Shown: positions 15,494 through 26,117 of the stretch, one piece after another
How positions within the stretch are numbered: the stretch's first letter is position 1
Layout: each line of letters opens with the position of its first letter
Origin: Streptomyces sp. YPW6
GTDB taxonomy: Bacteria > Actinomycetota > Actinomycetes > Streptomycetales > Streptomycetaceae
DNA: 64,000 bases
Assembly (NCBI RefSeq): GCF_018866325.1
Contig: NZ_CP076457.1
Span: forward strand, 6,545,001-6,609,000
Direction of reading: 5' to 3'
Program-made: the position numbers and the translations under genes
The notes under the pieces: generated by a model
What the model was told of the DNA's origin: nothing
The model's database searches: none
The model's input: only the letters and a program-made list of their open reading frames with translations

Positions 15494-16630
15494 GTGTCCA
15501 GGCTGCAAGCCGAGCACTTGTACAAAGTGTTCGGCAGACGACCCGATGAAGCCGTGGGGAAACTGGAGAGCGGCGCGGACCGCGACGAACTGCGCGCCGA
15601 CGGAACGACCGCAGCGGTGATCGACGCCTCCTTCACCGTCGAGCCGGGCCAGATCTTCGTCGTCATGGGGTTGTCCGGCTCGGGCAAGTCCACCCTGCTG
15701 CGGATGCTCAACGGCCTCCTCGACCCCACCGCGGGCCGGGTGCTCTTCGACGGCCAGGACCTGACCGCGCTGACCCCCCGCGAGCTGCGCGACGTCCGCT
15801 CCACCAAGATCAGCATGGTGTTCCAGCACTTCGCGCTCTTCCCCCACCGGAGCGTCCTGGAGAACGCCGCGTACGGCCTGGAGGTCCAGGGCGTCTCGCG
15901 CGAGGAGCGCGAGGTGCGCGCCGCCGAGGCGCTGCGGCTCACCGGCCTCGAAGGCTGGGAGAAGTCCTGGCCCGACGAGCTGTCCGGCGGTATGCAGCAG
16001 CGCGTGGGCCTCGCCCGCGCCCTGGCCACCGACGCCGACCTGCTGCTCATGGACGAGTCCTTCAGCGCGCTCGACCCGCTGATCCGCCGTGACATGCAGG
16101 ACCAGCTCCTGGAGCTCCAGAAGCGGCTGAAGAAGACCATCGTCTTCATCACCCACGACCTCAACGAGGCCATGCGCCTCGGTGACCGGATCGCCGTGAT
16201 GCGCGACGGGCGGATCGTCCAGCTCGGCAGCGCCGAGGACATCCTCGTCACCCCGGCCAACGACTACGTCGCCTCCTTCACCCAGGACGTCGACCGCTCC
16301 CGGGTGCTCACCGCCGGCGCGATCATGGCCGAGCCGCACACCGTGATGGGCGGCAAGGCCGCGGACGGCAGCGAACTGCGCACGCCGCAGGACGTGCTCG
16401 ACGCCGCCCCCGCCGCGGTCGCCGAGTCCACGCCGATCATCGACCTGTTCGCGCTCTGCTCGCAGAGCCCGGACCCGGTCGCCGTCACCGACGCCCAGGG
16501 CAAGCTCGTCGGCGTCGTTCCCGGCTCCCGGCTGCTCGCCGTCCTCGGTGAGCCGATGGCCCCGGCCGAAGCCCCCCGTGACACCGCGCCCGCGGCCGGT
16601 GCCGACGTGAAGAAGGTGGCCGGTGTTTAG
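15494..16630 (+). CDS. Glycine betaine/proline ABC transporter, ATP-binding protein
   Basis: 378 residues, ProV/OpuAA type. Walker A GLSGSGKSTLL, signature LSGGMQQRVGLARAL, Walker B LLLMDESFSALDP and the H-loop IVFITHDLNEA are all intact. A C-terminal CBS-type extension (about residues 280-370) contains TPIIDLFALCSQSPDPVAVTD; in ProV relatives this region senses ionic strength. The start was placed at GTG 15494 because GAGG lies five bases upstream; longer frames run through the terminator. The stop overlaps the permease start by eight bases. Confidence 0.93.
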   Translation: MSRLQAEHLYKVFGRRPDEAVGKLESGADRDELRADGTTAAVIDASFTVEPGQIFVVMGLSGSGKSTLLRMLNGLLDPTAGRVLFDGQDLTALTPRELRDVRSTKISMVFQHFALFPHRSVLENAAYGLEVQGVSREEREVRAAEALRLTGLEGWEKSWPDELSGGMQQRVGLARALATDADLLLMDESFSALDPLIRRDMQDQLLELQKRLKKTIVFITHDLNEAMRLGDRIAVMRDGRIVQLGSAEDILVTPANDYVASFTQDVDRSRVLTAGAIMAEPHTVMGGKAADGSELRTPQDVLDAAPAAVAESTPIIDLFALCSQSPDPVAVTDAQGKLVGVVPGSRLLAVLGEPMAPAEAPRDTAPAAGADVKKVAGV

Positions 16631-19244
16631 GCTTCCCCTCGGCGAGTGGGTCGACTCCGCGGTCGACTGGCTGCAGACCCACCTCGTCTGGCTCTTCGAC
16701 GCCATCAGCTCGATCGTCGGCGGCATGTTCGACGGCATAGCCGCCGTCCTGTCCGCCCCCGCGCCGCTGCTCTTCGCGGGCATCGTCGCCGTCATCGCCT
16801 GGTGGCTGCGCGGCCTGCCCGCCGCCCTCCTCACCTTCGTCGGATTCGCCCTCATCGACTCCGTCGAACTGTGGGACGAGGCGATGGACACCCTCACCCT
16901 GGTGCTCGTCGCGACCCTCGTCACCCTGGTCATCGCCGTACCGCTGGGCATCTGGGCCTCCCGGTCCAAGGCGGTCAGCGCGGTGGTCCGGCCGGTCCTG
17001 GACTTCATGCAGACCATGCCCGCCATGGTCTACCTGATCCCCGGTGTCATCTTCTTCGGCGTCGGCGTGGTCCCCGGCATCATCGCCACGATCATCTTCG
17101 CGCTGCCCCCGGGCGTCCGGATGACCGAACTCGGCATCCGCCAGGTCGACGGCGAGCTCGTGGAGGCGGCCGAGGCCTTCGGCACCACCTCGCGCAACAC
17201 CCTGCTGCGTGTCCAGCTGCCCCTCGCGCTGCCCACGATCATGGCCGGGATCAACCAGGTCATCATGCTCGGCCTGTCCATGGTCGTCATCGCGGGCATG
17301 GTCGGCGGCGGCGGCCTCGGCGGCTCCGTCTACCGTGCCATCGGCAACGTCGACGTCGGTCTCGGCTTCGAGGCGGGCATCTCCATCGTCATCCTCGCCA
17401 TGTACCTGGACCGGATGACCGGCGCGCTCGGCACCGTGGTCTCCCCGCTGGGCCGCCGCGCGGTCGCCAAGGCCCGTGCGATGGCCGAGGGCTGGAGGAT
17501 CTGGACCTACCGCCCGCAGCCCGTGGTCGCGGTCGCGGCCATCGTCGCCCTCGCCCTCGTCGCGGGCGGCATGAGCGTCTTCGGCGGCTCCCAGGACGAC
17601 ACCGCCGGCAAGGACGCGCGGATCGGCGACGGCAAGAAGATCAGCATCGGCTACATCCCGTGGGACGAGGGCATCGCCTCCACGTTCCTCTGGAAGGAGA
17701 TGCTGGAGCAGCGCGGCTTCGAGGTCGACGTCAAGCAGTACGAGGCCGGCGCGCTGTACACCGGCATGGCCAACGGGCAGATCGACTTCCAGACCGACTC
17801 CTGGCTGCCGGTCACCCACGCCAGCTACTGGGAGAAGTACCAGGACCGGCTGGAGGACATGGGCTCGTGGTTCGGCCCGACCTCCCTGGAGCTGGCCGTC
17901 CCCGCGTACATGAAGGACATCACGTCCATGGAGGACCTGAAGGGCCGGGCCTCCGAGTTCCAGGGCCGCATCGTCGGCATCGAGCCGAGCGCCGGTGAGA
18001 TGGGCCTGCTCAAGGACAAGCTCCTGCCGGGCTACGGCCTGGACGAGGAGTACAAGCTGATCGACGGCTCCACCCCGTCCATGCTGGCCGAGCTGAAGCG
18101 CGCGTACGCCAAGAAGGAACCGATCGTCGTTCCGCTCTGGTCGCCGCACTGGGCGTACAACCAGTTCGACCTCACCAAGCTCAAGGACCCCAAGGGCCTG
18201 TGGGGCAAGGGCGACGGCATCCACACCCTCGCGCGCAAGGGCTTCTCGCAGGACAACCCCGAGGTCGCCCAGTGGCTGAAGAGCTTCGAGATGACCGAGG
18301 ACCAGCTCACCAGCCTGGAGGCCGAGATCCAGAAGGCCGGCTCCGGCAAGGAGCAGCAGGCCGTCCGCACCTGGCTGAAGGACAACTCCGGCGTCGTCGA
18401 CACGTGGGCTCCCGCACCCGGGAACAAGGGGGCGGCCGCGGCCGGCGACGAGCGCAAGCGCCCGGTCGAGGTCGCCTGGTTCCCGTGGGAGGAGGACATC
18501 GCCGCCACGTACCTGTGGAAGGCGGTCCTGGAGGAGCGCGGCTACACGATCAACCTCAAGCAGTTCGACGTCGGGCCGATGTACGCCGCGATGTCCCGCG
18601 GTCAGATCGACGTGCAGTTCGACGGCTGGCTGCCGTACACCCAGAAGAACTACTGGGACAAGTACGGTGACCAGCTCACCGACATCGGTTCCTGGTACGG
18701 GCCGACCTCCGTCGAGGTCGCCGTCCCCGACTACGTCAAGGACGTCGAGTCGCTGGCGGACCTGAAGGGCAAGGGGGCCGACTTCCAGGGCCGGATCGTC
18801 GGCATCGAGCCCGGCGCCGCCGCCATGGAGAACCTCAAGAAGAACGTCCTGCCGCAGTACGGCCTGGACAAGGAGTTCGACGTCCTCGACTCCTCCACGC
18901 CGGGCATGCTGGCCGAGCTGAAGCGCGCGTACGCCAAGAAGGAGCCCGTCGCGGTCCTGCTGTGGACCCCCCACTGGGCGTACAACGAGTTCGGCATGAC
19001 CAAGCTCAAGGACCCCAAGAAGACGTTCGGGGACGGCGACCGGCTGCACACCATCGCCTCCAAGGACTTCCCGCAGCAGTACCCGCAGCTGACGAAGTGG
19101 TTCAAGGACTTCAAGCTCACCGAGGCACAGCTCGGCGGACTGGAGAACGAGATCCAGAAGCGCGGCGCGGGTCACGAGGAGGAAGCCGTGAAGGCCTGGA
19201 TGGACGACAACCCGGGCATCGCGGACACCATGGCTCCCCGGTAG
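16623..19244 (+). CDS. Glycine betaine ABC transporter permease fused to two tandem substrate-binding domains
   Basis: 873 residues. Residues about 1-290 form the permease, with the EAA-type loop ELVEAAEAFGTTSRNTLLRVQLPLA. A further membrane span near residues 300-320 tethers two homologous OpuAC-type binding domains outside the cell. Domain A (about 335-595) contains SIGYIPWDEGIASTFLWKEML; domain B (about 610-870) contains VAWFPWEEDIAATYLWKAVL. Both repeat the MLAELKRAYAKKEP and HWAYN elements. The protein completes a two-gene importer for compatible solutes. GTG 16623 overlaps the ATPase stop. Confidence 0.93.
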   Translation: MFRLPLGEWVDSAVDWLQTHLVWLFDAISSIVGGMFDGIAAVLSAPAPLLFAGIVAVIAWWLRGLPAALLTFVGFALIDSVELWDEAMDTLTLVLVATLVTLVIAVPLGIWASRSKAVSAVVRPVLDFMQTMPAMVYLIPGVIFFGVGVVPGIIATIIFALPPGVRMTELGIRQVDGELVEAAEAFGTTSRNTLLRVQLPLALPTIMAGINQVIMLGLSMVVIAGMVGGGGLGGSVYRAIGNVDVGLGFEAGISIVILAMYLDRMTGALGTVVSPLGRRAVAKARAMAEGWRIWTYRPQPVVAVAAIVALALVAGGMSVFGGSQDDTAGKDARIGDGKKISIGYIPWDEGIASTFLWKEMLEQRGFEVDVKQYEAGALYTGMANGQIDFQTDSWLPVTHASYWEKYQDRLEDMGSWFGPTSLELAVPAYMKDITSMEDLKGRASEFQGRIVGIEPSAGEMGLLKDKLLPGYGLDEEYKLIDGSTPSMLAELKRAYAKKEPIVVPLWSPHWAYNQFDLTKLKDPKGLWGKGDGIHTLARKGFSQDNPEVAQWLKSFEMTEDQLTSLEAEIQKAGSGKEQQAVRTWLKDNSGVVDTWAPAPGNKGAAAAGDERKRPVEVAWFPWEEDIAATYLWKAVLEERGYTINLKQFDVGPMYAAMSRGQIDVQFDGWLPYTQKNYWDKYGDQLTDIGSWYGPTSVEVAVPDYVKDVESLADLKGKGADFQGRIVGIEPGAAAMENLKKNVLPQYGLDKEFDVLDSSTPGMLAELKRAYAKKEPVAVLLWTPHWAYNEFGMTKLKDPKKTFGDGDRLHTIASKDFPQQYPQLTKWFKDFKLTEAQLGGLENEIQKRGAGHEEEAVKAWMDDNPGIADTMAPR

Positions 19245-19270
19245 GGACCACGGGCACGAAAGCACCGGCA

Positions 19271-19312
19271 GGAAAGGGGTGGCCCCGCCTTCGGGCGGGG
19301 CCACCCCTTTCC
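19271..19312. terminator. Terminator after the betaine transporter operon
   Basis: A perfect 19-bp stem (19271-19289 with 19294-19312) closed by a TTCG tetraloop, 26 bases after the permease stop. Confidence 0.92.
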
Positions 19313-19409
19313 GGCTGCCCGGAGGTCGTTTTCCGGACGTCGTGCGCAACCATGTGCGTAAGGTGCTCGCAACCGCGAGGATGGGCGGGGGCGGGAGGGA
19401 GCTTCGGAG

Positions 19410-19955
19410 ATGGACGACAAGGACACACCGCGGGTGGGCGCCGCGGTCCGGCGTCGACGCCGAACCCTCGGCCTCACGCTGGCCGCGGTCGCCGAGCGCA
19501 GCGGGCTGTCCGTGCCCTTCCTCAGCCAGATCGAGAACGAACGGGCCCGCCCCAGCGCCCGCTCCCTCGACCGGGTCGCCGAAGCGCTGGAGACCACCAC
19601 CGGGAAGCTCCACGCCGCCGCCGACTCGGCACGCGCCGTGGACGTCGTCCGGGGCGAGGAGGGCGAGGGCGTACGCCGCCTGGTGCGCGGCCGCCACCAG
19701 CTCAGCGCCCTGGAGTTCTCCGGCGAACCGGACCTCGGCCGCGAGTTCCAGCACCGCAACGACGAGCTGATGTACGTCGTCGCGGGCGCCGTCGACGTGG
19801 AGGCGGAGGGGCAGGCGCACCGGCTGGAGAGCGGCGACACCCTGTTCCTCTCCGGCGGGGTCCGCCACCGCTGGCGCGCCACCGTGCCCGGCACCAGGCT
19901 CCTCGTCGTCTCGGTGGCCGAGCACATCGACGCCACCTTCGACCCGCGCCGCTGA
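19410..19955 (+). CDS. XRE-family regulator with C-terminal cupin domain
   Basis: 181 residues. Helix-turn-helix at about 10-65 (LGLTLAAVAERSGLSVPFLSQIENERARPS), then a cupin_2 beta-barrel from about 100 with ELMYVVAGAVDVEAEG and LESGDTLFLSGGVRHRW. Proteins of this build are one-component regulators whose cupin senses a small molecule. It precedes the metal-receptor-like gene by 14 bases and is probably co-transcribed with it. The ligand is unknown. Confidence 0.9.
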   Translation: MDDKDTPRVGAAVRRRRRTLGLTLAAVAERSGLSVPFLSQIENERARPSARSLDRVAEALETTTGKLHAAADSARAVDVVRGEEGEGVRRLVRGRHQLSALEFSGEPDLGREFQHRNDELMYVVAGAVDVEAEGQAHRLESGDTLFLSGGVRHRWRATVPGTRLLVVSVAEHIDATFDPRR

Positions 19956-20624
19956 GGGGGAGGACCGCAGTGCCCGCGCGCGTCGTCTCCCTGGTCCCCT
20001 CGCTCACCGAGGCCGTCGCGGTCACCTGCCCCGGGCTGCTCGTCGGCGTCACCGACTGGTGCAGCCACCCCGCGGACCTCGCCGCCGCCCGGATCGGCGG
20101 CACGAAGAACCCGGACGTGGCCGCGATCGCCGCCCTCGCCCCCGACCTCGTGATCGCCAACGAGGAGGAGAACCGGGCCCCCGACCTCGACGCGCTCCGG
20201 GCCGCCGGGCTCGACGTCCTGGTCACCGAGGTCCGCACCCTGGACCAGGCCTTCGCCGAACTCCACCGCGTCCTCGTCGGCGGCTGCGGGCTCGACCGGC
20301 CGGCCTGGCTCGACGAGGCCGAAGCCGCCTGGGCCGCCCTGCCCGCGCCCCCGGAGGGCCCCCGCCCCGCGGTCGTACCGGTCTGGCGCCGGCCCTGGAT
20401 GGTGCTGGGCCACGACACCTTCGCCGGGGACCTCCTCGCCCGCCTCGGCGTCCGCAACGTGTACGCGGGCCACCCCGAGCGCTACCCGCGCATCCCGCTC
20501 GACGAGCTCAACGCCTCCGGGGCCGAGCTGGTCGTGCTGCCCGACGAGCCCTACCGCTTCACCGCCGACGACGGGCCCGAGGCGTTCCCCGCCCTGCCCG
20601 CCGCGCTCGTCGACGGGCGGCTGC

Positions 20625-21833
<1,209 letters not shown>

Positions 21834-21855
21834 CAGGGACCGCTCCCCTATGAGG

Positions 21856-21874
21856 TCATAAGCTGACTTTATGA
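21856..21874. promoter_or_regulatory. LysR-type palindrome over the lysR start and the TDT promoter
   Basis: TCATAAGCTGACTTTATGA is a 6-7-6 perfect dyad whose right arm includes the lysR ATG. TAAGCT (21859-21864) lies six bases before that ATG and is a good leaderless -10; the minus strand offers TATGAC for the transporter. Binding here by the LysR protein would repress itself and control the transporter (inference). Confidence 0.6.
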
Positions 21875-22806
21875 CCGGCGACGAGCCTCAGGCGCCCCCC
21901 GTCCCCCTGTCCCACCGGGTCCCCGACCTCGGGGCGCTGGAACTGCTGCTCGCGGTCGCCCGGCACGGCAGCCTGGGCCGAGCCGCCCGCGACCTGGGCA
22001 TCACGCAGCCCGCCGCCTCCAGCCGCGTCCGCTCCATGGAACGGCAGCTCGGCGTCGCCCTGCTGGACCGCTCCCCGCGCGGTTCCCGGCTCACCGACGC
22101 GGGCGCGCTGGTCACCGACTGGGCGCGCCGGGTCGTCGAGGCGGCCGAGGCCTTCGACGCGGGCACGCAGGCACTGCGCGACCGCCGCGACTCCCGGCTG
22201 CGGGTCGCCGCCAGCATGACCATCGCCGAATACCTGCTGCCGGGCTGGCTGATCGCCCTGCGCGGTGAGCGCCCGGACACCGCGGTCTCGCTCCTCGTCG
22301 GCAACTCCGCCACCGTCGCCCGCCGCCTGGTCACCGGCGAGGCCGACCTCGGCTTCGTCGAGGGCCTGTCGACACCGGAGGGCCTGGACGGCACGGTCAT
22401 CGCCCACGACCGCCTCGTCGTCGTGGTCGCCCCCACCCATGCCTGGGCCCGCCGCCGTGCCCCGCTGCTGCCCGGCGAACTCGCCGCCACCCCGCTGATC
22501 CTGCGCGAACACGGCTCCGGCACCCGCCAGGTCCTGGACGCCGCGCTCGCCGTGCACGGCGGCCTCGCCCGGCCGCTGCTGGAACTCTCCTCCACCACGG
22601 CGGTCAAGGGCGCGGCCGAGAGCGGCGCGGGCCCCTGCGTCCTGAGCGAACTGGCCCTGGGCGAGGAGCTGTCCTCCCGCCGCCTCGTCAAGGTCCCGGT
22701 CGCGGGCGTACGGCTGCGCCGCCAGCTGCGCGCCGTCTGGCCCGGCGGCCACCGCCCCACCGGACCCGCCCGTGATCTGCTGTCCCTGACCGGCCGCAGC
22801 ACCTGA
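21871..22806 (+). CDS. LysR-family transcriptional regulator
   Basis: 311 residues. N-terminal helix-turn-helix (LGALELLLAVARHGSLGRAARDLGITQPAASSRVR) and a LysR substrate-binding domain from about residue 105 (LRVAASMTIAEYLLPGWLI, VTGEADLGFVEG). No Shine-Dalgarno is present and a TAAGCT hexamer lies six bases before ATG, so translation is probably leaderless. The divergent partner is the TDT transporter, its likely target. Confidence 0.9.
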   Translation: MTGDEPQAPPVPLSHRVPDLGALELLLAVARHGSLGRAARDLGITQPAASSRVRSMERQLGVALLDRSPRGSRLTDAGALVTDWARRVVEAAEAFDAGTQALRDRRDSRLRVAASMTIAEYLLPGWLIALRGERPDTAVSLLVGNSATVARRLVTGEADLGFVEGLSTPEGLDGTVIAHDRLVVVVAPTHAWARRRAPLLPGELAATPLILREHGSGTRQVLDAALAVHGGLARPLLELSSTTAVKGAAESGAGPCVLSELALGEELSSRRLVKVPVAGVRLRRQLRAVWPGGHRPTGPARDLLSLTGRST

Positions 22807-22904
22807 CCCCGGGCACGCGGGACCACCGCGGCGACAGCGCGGCCGGCGGAGGCGTGGGTGCGCCGATCAGCGCCTGACCGGGCGCCGGGGCGGAGCGGGC
22901 GCGG

Positions 22905-24107
22905 TCAGAGGAAGGTCCGCCCCTCGCCCCGGTACGTCGGAACGTCCGCCGTGACCCGGTCGCCCTCGATCAGGTGCAGCGTGTCGAAGCGCTCGCACAG
23001 CTCCCCGGCCTTGGCGTGCCGGAACCAGACCTTGTCGCCGATCAGCAGATCGTCGGCGGGGGAGCCCAGCAGGGGGGTCTGCACCTCGCCCGCGCCCTCC
23101 TGCGGGTCGTAGCGCAGCCCTTCCGGCAGATACGGCACCGGCGAGCGGTCCGCCCCGGCCGCCCCGGACGCCGGATAGCCGCCGCCGAGCACCGTCACCA
23201 CGCCCACACCGGGCCGACGCACCACGGGCTGCGCGAACAGCGCGGCCGGCCGGGCGGTGAAGGACGTGTAGTTGTCGAAGAGCCGGGGCACGTACAGCCC
23301 CGAACCGGCGGCGATCTCCGTCACCGCGCTCTCGGCCGCCGTGTGCTGCACACTGCCCGTGCCACCGCCGTTGACGAACTCCAGCTCCGGCGCGACCGCC
23401 CTGACCGCCCTGACCACCTCGGCCCGGCGCACCGCGAGCTCCTTGCGGGCGGCGGCCTGCATCAGCCGGATCGCCCGGGACCGCAGCGGCCGCCCGGCGA
23501 CCGCGTCCCCGACCCCGGCGACGTGGCCCTCGTACGCCATCAGCCCCACCAGCCGGAAGCCGGGCCTGCGCGTCACCGAGCGGGCCAGCTCGGCGAGCTG
23601 GGCGGGGGAGCGCAGCGGCGACCGCAGCGCCCCGATCCGCACCCGGCCGCCCAGCATCCGCAGCGAGGTGTCCAGCTCCAGGCAGACCCGGATCTCCTCG
23701 CGCCCACCGGCCCGGGAGGCGTCGATCAGCTCCAGCTGGGAGGGGTCGTCCACCATCACGGTCACGGCCGAGGCCGGCTTCGGATCGGCCGCCAGCTCCG
23801 CGAAGGCGGCCCGGTCCGCCGACGGATACGCCAGCAGGACGTCCTCGAACCCGGCCCGCGCCAGCCACAGCGACTCCGCGAGCGTGAACGACATGATCCC
23901 GGCGAACCCGGGGCGCGCGAGCACCCGCTCCAGCAGCGCCCGGCACCGCACCGACTTGCTCGCCACCCGGACCGGCTTCCCCGCCGCCCGCCGCACCAGA
24001 TCGTCGGCGTTGGCGTCGAACGCCTCCAGGTCCACGATGGCGATCGGGGCGTCGAGATGGGCGGTGGCCCGGTTGTAGCGGGTCCGGTCAGCGGCGCGGG
24101 CAGTCAT
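22905..24107 (-). CDS. PLP-dependent amino acid deaminase/aldolase (alanine racemase-type N-terminal fold)
   Basis: 400 residues, fold-type III PLP enzyme. The PLP lysine is in VRVASKSVRCRALLERVL near residue 54; ELEFVNGGGTGSVQHT and EIAAGSGLYVPRLFDNYTSF follow, then a C-terminal metal-binding barrel with GDKVWFRHAKAGELCERF, as in D-threonine aldolase and D-serine dehydratase relatives. The physiological amino acid is uncertain. The start ATG 24107 has no clear ribosome site; CAAGCT lies six bases upstream. Convergent with lysR; the intergenic 98 bases hold only GC-rich sequence. Confidence 0.85.
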   Translation of the reverse strand: MTARAADRTRYNRATAHLDAPIAIVDLEAFDANADDLVRRAAGKPVRVASKSVRCRALLERVLARPGFAGIMSFTLAESLWLARAGFEDVLLAYPSADRAAFAELAADPKPASAVTVMVDDPSQLELIDASRAGGREEIRVCLELDTSLRMLGGRVRIGALRSPLRSPAQLAELARSVTRRPGFRLVGLMAYEGHVAGVGDAVAGRPLRSRAIRLMQAAARKELAVRRAEVVRAVRAVAPELEFVNGGGTGSVQHTAAESAVTEIAAGSGLYVPRLFDNYTSFTARPAALFAQPVVRRPGVGVVTVLGGGYPASGAAGADRSPVPYLPEGLRYDPQEGAGEVQTPLLGSPADDLLIGDKVWFRHAKAGELCERFDTLHLIEGDRVTADVPTYRGEGRTFL

Positions 24108-24295
24108 GGCCGCAGCTTGCCAGAGAGCCGCTACGGCTGGGTAGGGGGACGATCGGGACAGATCCTCCGCGGGCGGACCGTCCCGTTCCCCGCGGTCCGT
24201 CCGCAGCCCGTAGAGTGACCTGCACGCGAGCACCAACGGGCCTGTCAGCGGCGGTGATCCGTGGTCGGTACGAGGATGTGTCAGCAGGGGGCCGG

Positions 24296-26117
24296 ATGAG
24301 TACCGAAGCGCAGCGCGCTCCTGTCCCGCCCCGCCCGACCGCCCCGCCCGCTCCCACGCCCGCGAAGCCCCCGTCACCGCCCGCGCCCGTCACACCGGCT
24401 GCCCCGGCACCTCCGGCCCCGGCACCCCCGGCTCATCGAGCTCCCGCCTCCGCGGCCCTTCCGGTGTCCGGAGCCGGGGGAGCCGCGACGCCTCCGGCGC
24501 CCAGCGCGGCGTCCGCGCCGTCGGACCGCCCCGGCCCACCGGCGGCCTTCACCCAGCAGGGCGCGTCGCACCGGCAGGCAGCCGCGCCGCACTCCGGTCC
24601 GCCCGCCGCGGGCTCCACGCACCCCGGCCCGCGTGCCGAGCGTCCCGTCCCGCCCGCCATGGGCCCGACTCGCTCCGGCCTGCCCGCCGCGGGTTCAACG
24701 CGCCCTGGTCCGCCCGCCGCGAGCTCTGCGCACCCCGGCCCGCGCGCCGAGCGTCCCGCCTCGCCCGCCATGGGCCCGACGCGCCCTGGTCCGCCCGCCG
24801 AGCACCCCGACCGCTCCGTGAGTCCGACGCCCGCCGCCGGCCGTCAGGCTCCGCCCGTCTGGCGGCCCGAGGCCAGCGCGACGCCCGCGCCCCAGGGGCT
24901 TCCGCGCCTCCGCAGGCTCCCGTGAGCCCGACGCCCGCCGCCGGCCGTCAGGCTCCGCCCGTCTGGCGGCCCGAGGCCAGCGCGACGCCCGCGCCCCAGG
25001 GGCTCCCGCGCCTCCGCAGGCTCCCGTGAGCCCAACGCCCGCCACCGGCCGCCAGGCCCCGCCCGCCCGGCGGCCCGAGGTCAGCACGACGCCCGCGCCC
25101 CCGCAGGCTCCCGTGAGCTCCTCGCCCCCACCACCCGCCTCACCTCCGCCGCCTCCCGTGCCCGCCCCCTCGCACCCGGGACCGCCCAGCACCGACCCGG
25201 CCCCGGGGGCCCCCGTCTCCCGGCGTGGTCCCGTCGGGGCCGTCGGCCCGGCGCTCGTGCCGGGGGCCGTTGTGCCGCCCGCCGGCGGCTACCGGACGCC
25301 CGTCCGCCACGGCTTCCCCGAGACCCCCGCCGAGACCACCACCCGGCTGCGCCCGGTCCGGCCCCGGCGGCGGTGGCGGACGGCAGCGGCCGCCGTCTGC
25401 GTCGTCCTCGGCCTCGGGCTGATCGGCGGGGCCGCCACCGGCGCCTGGCTGACCGGCGACTCCTCGGCCGGGACCACCCGGAGCCCCTACACCGCCGCCC
25501 GCGCCGCCTGGCACAGCGTCCCCGTCGACACACTGTTTCCGCGCACCCTGAAGGGCCGGGGCGCGGGCCCCGGGGGCACCGACCGCACCTGGAACCGGGT
25601 CGCCGTGGCCGCCGACAGCCCCTGCGCCGACGGTCTCGACCCGCTGCTCCTCACCACGCTCCGGTCCGTGGGCTGCGAGCGGCTGGTGCGTGCCACCTAC
25701 ACCGACGCGACCCGCTCCGCCGTCACCACCGTCGGCCTCGTCTTCACCGAGGCCGACCCCTCCGGCATGCAGGCCCTGCGCACCCGGTTCACCGAGCAGA
25801 GGCTCGGCGCGCGCAAGGACCTCCTGCCCCGCACCTACGCCCCCGAGGGCACCCCCGCCGCCCCCTTCGGCGACGCGCAGCGCGCGAGCTGGACGGTGAA
25901 CCCGCTCACCGAGATCCCGGTCGTCGTCCTCGCCGTCTCCGGCTTCGCGGACGGCCGCGCCGTCGCCGAACCGCAGCCGGCCGCCGACGCCATGGCCTCC
26001 GGCGCCGGGACGGACGTCGCCCAGGCCGGGCTCGGCCACGAGGCGAAAGGCATCGCGGACCGGGTGGAACGCGGACTGCGCACAGCCGTCGCCGACCTCA
26101 CGGAGCAGCCCGGATGA
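24296..26117 (+). pseudogene. Proline-rich membrane protein paired with mycosin; reading frame interrupted twice in tandem repeats
   Basis: From ATG 24296 (AGGGGG upstream) the frame encodes a Pro/Ala-rich N-terminus and stops at 24925. The continuation is open in another frame from 25026 to 26117. It encodes more proline-rich sequence, one membrane span (about 25378-25460, AAAAVCVVLGLGLIGGAATG) and an extracellular domain of about 200 residues with two Cys. Between the halves lie two 104-bp copies (24818-24921, 24922-25025) and an 87-bp copy (25026-25112). Adding one C to the CCCC runs at 24890-24893 and 24994-24997 gives in-frame 105-bp units and one continuous protein of about 600 residues. 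Either both copies carry a real one-base deletion or the runs were misread. The downstream half overlaps the mycosin start by four bases, so both probably act at the membrane together. Confidence 0.72.
24818..25112 (+). repeat. Tandem repeat, 104 + 104 + 87 bp
   Basis: Three head-to-tail units starting with GTGAG(C/T)CC(G/A)ACGCCCGCC. The first two differ at only a few positions; the third lacks a 17-base segment. The 104-bp length shifts the reading frame by two bases per unit, whereas 87 bp is in frame. An earlier in-frame duplication of 111 bp starts at 24620 and 24731. Confidence 0.9.

Noticed and set aside
16485..19925. A minus-strand frame of over 1100 codons across the betaine transporter
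   Set aside because: Gly/Asp/Val/Arg-rich translation without motifs, lying opposite a fully recognisable transporter; an artefact of GC-rich codon structure.
24818..25112. Mobile element or integration scar
   Set aside because: The repeats match the proline-rich coding pattern of the host gene and have no inverted ends or transposase.
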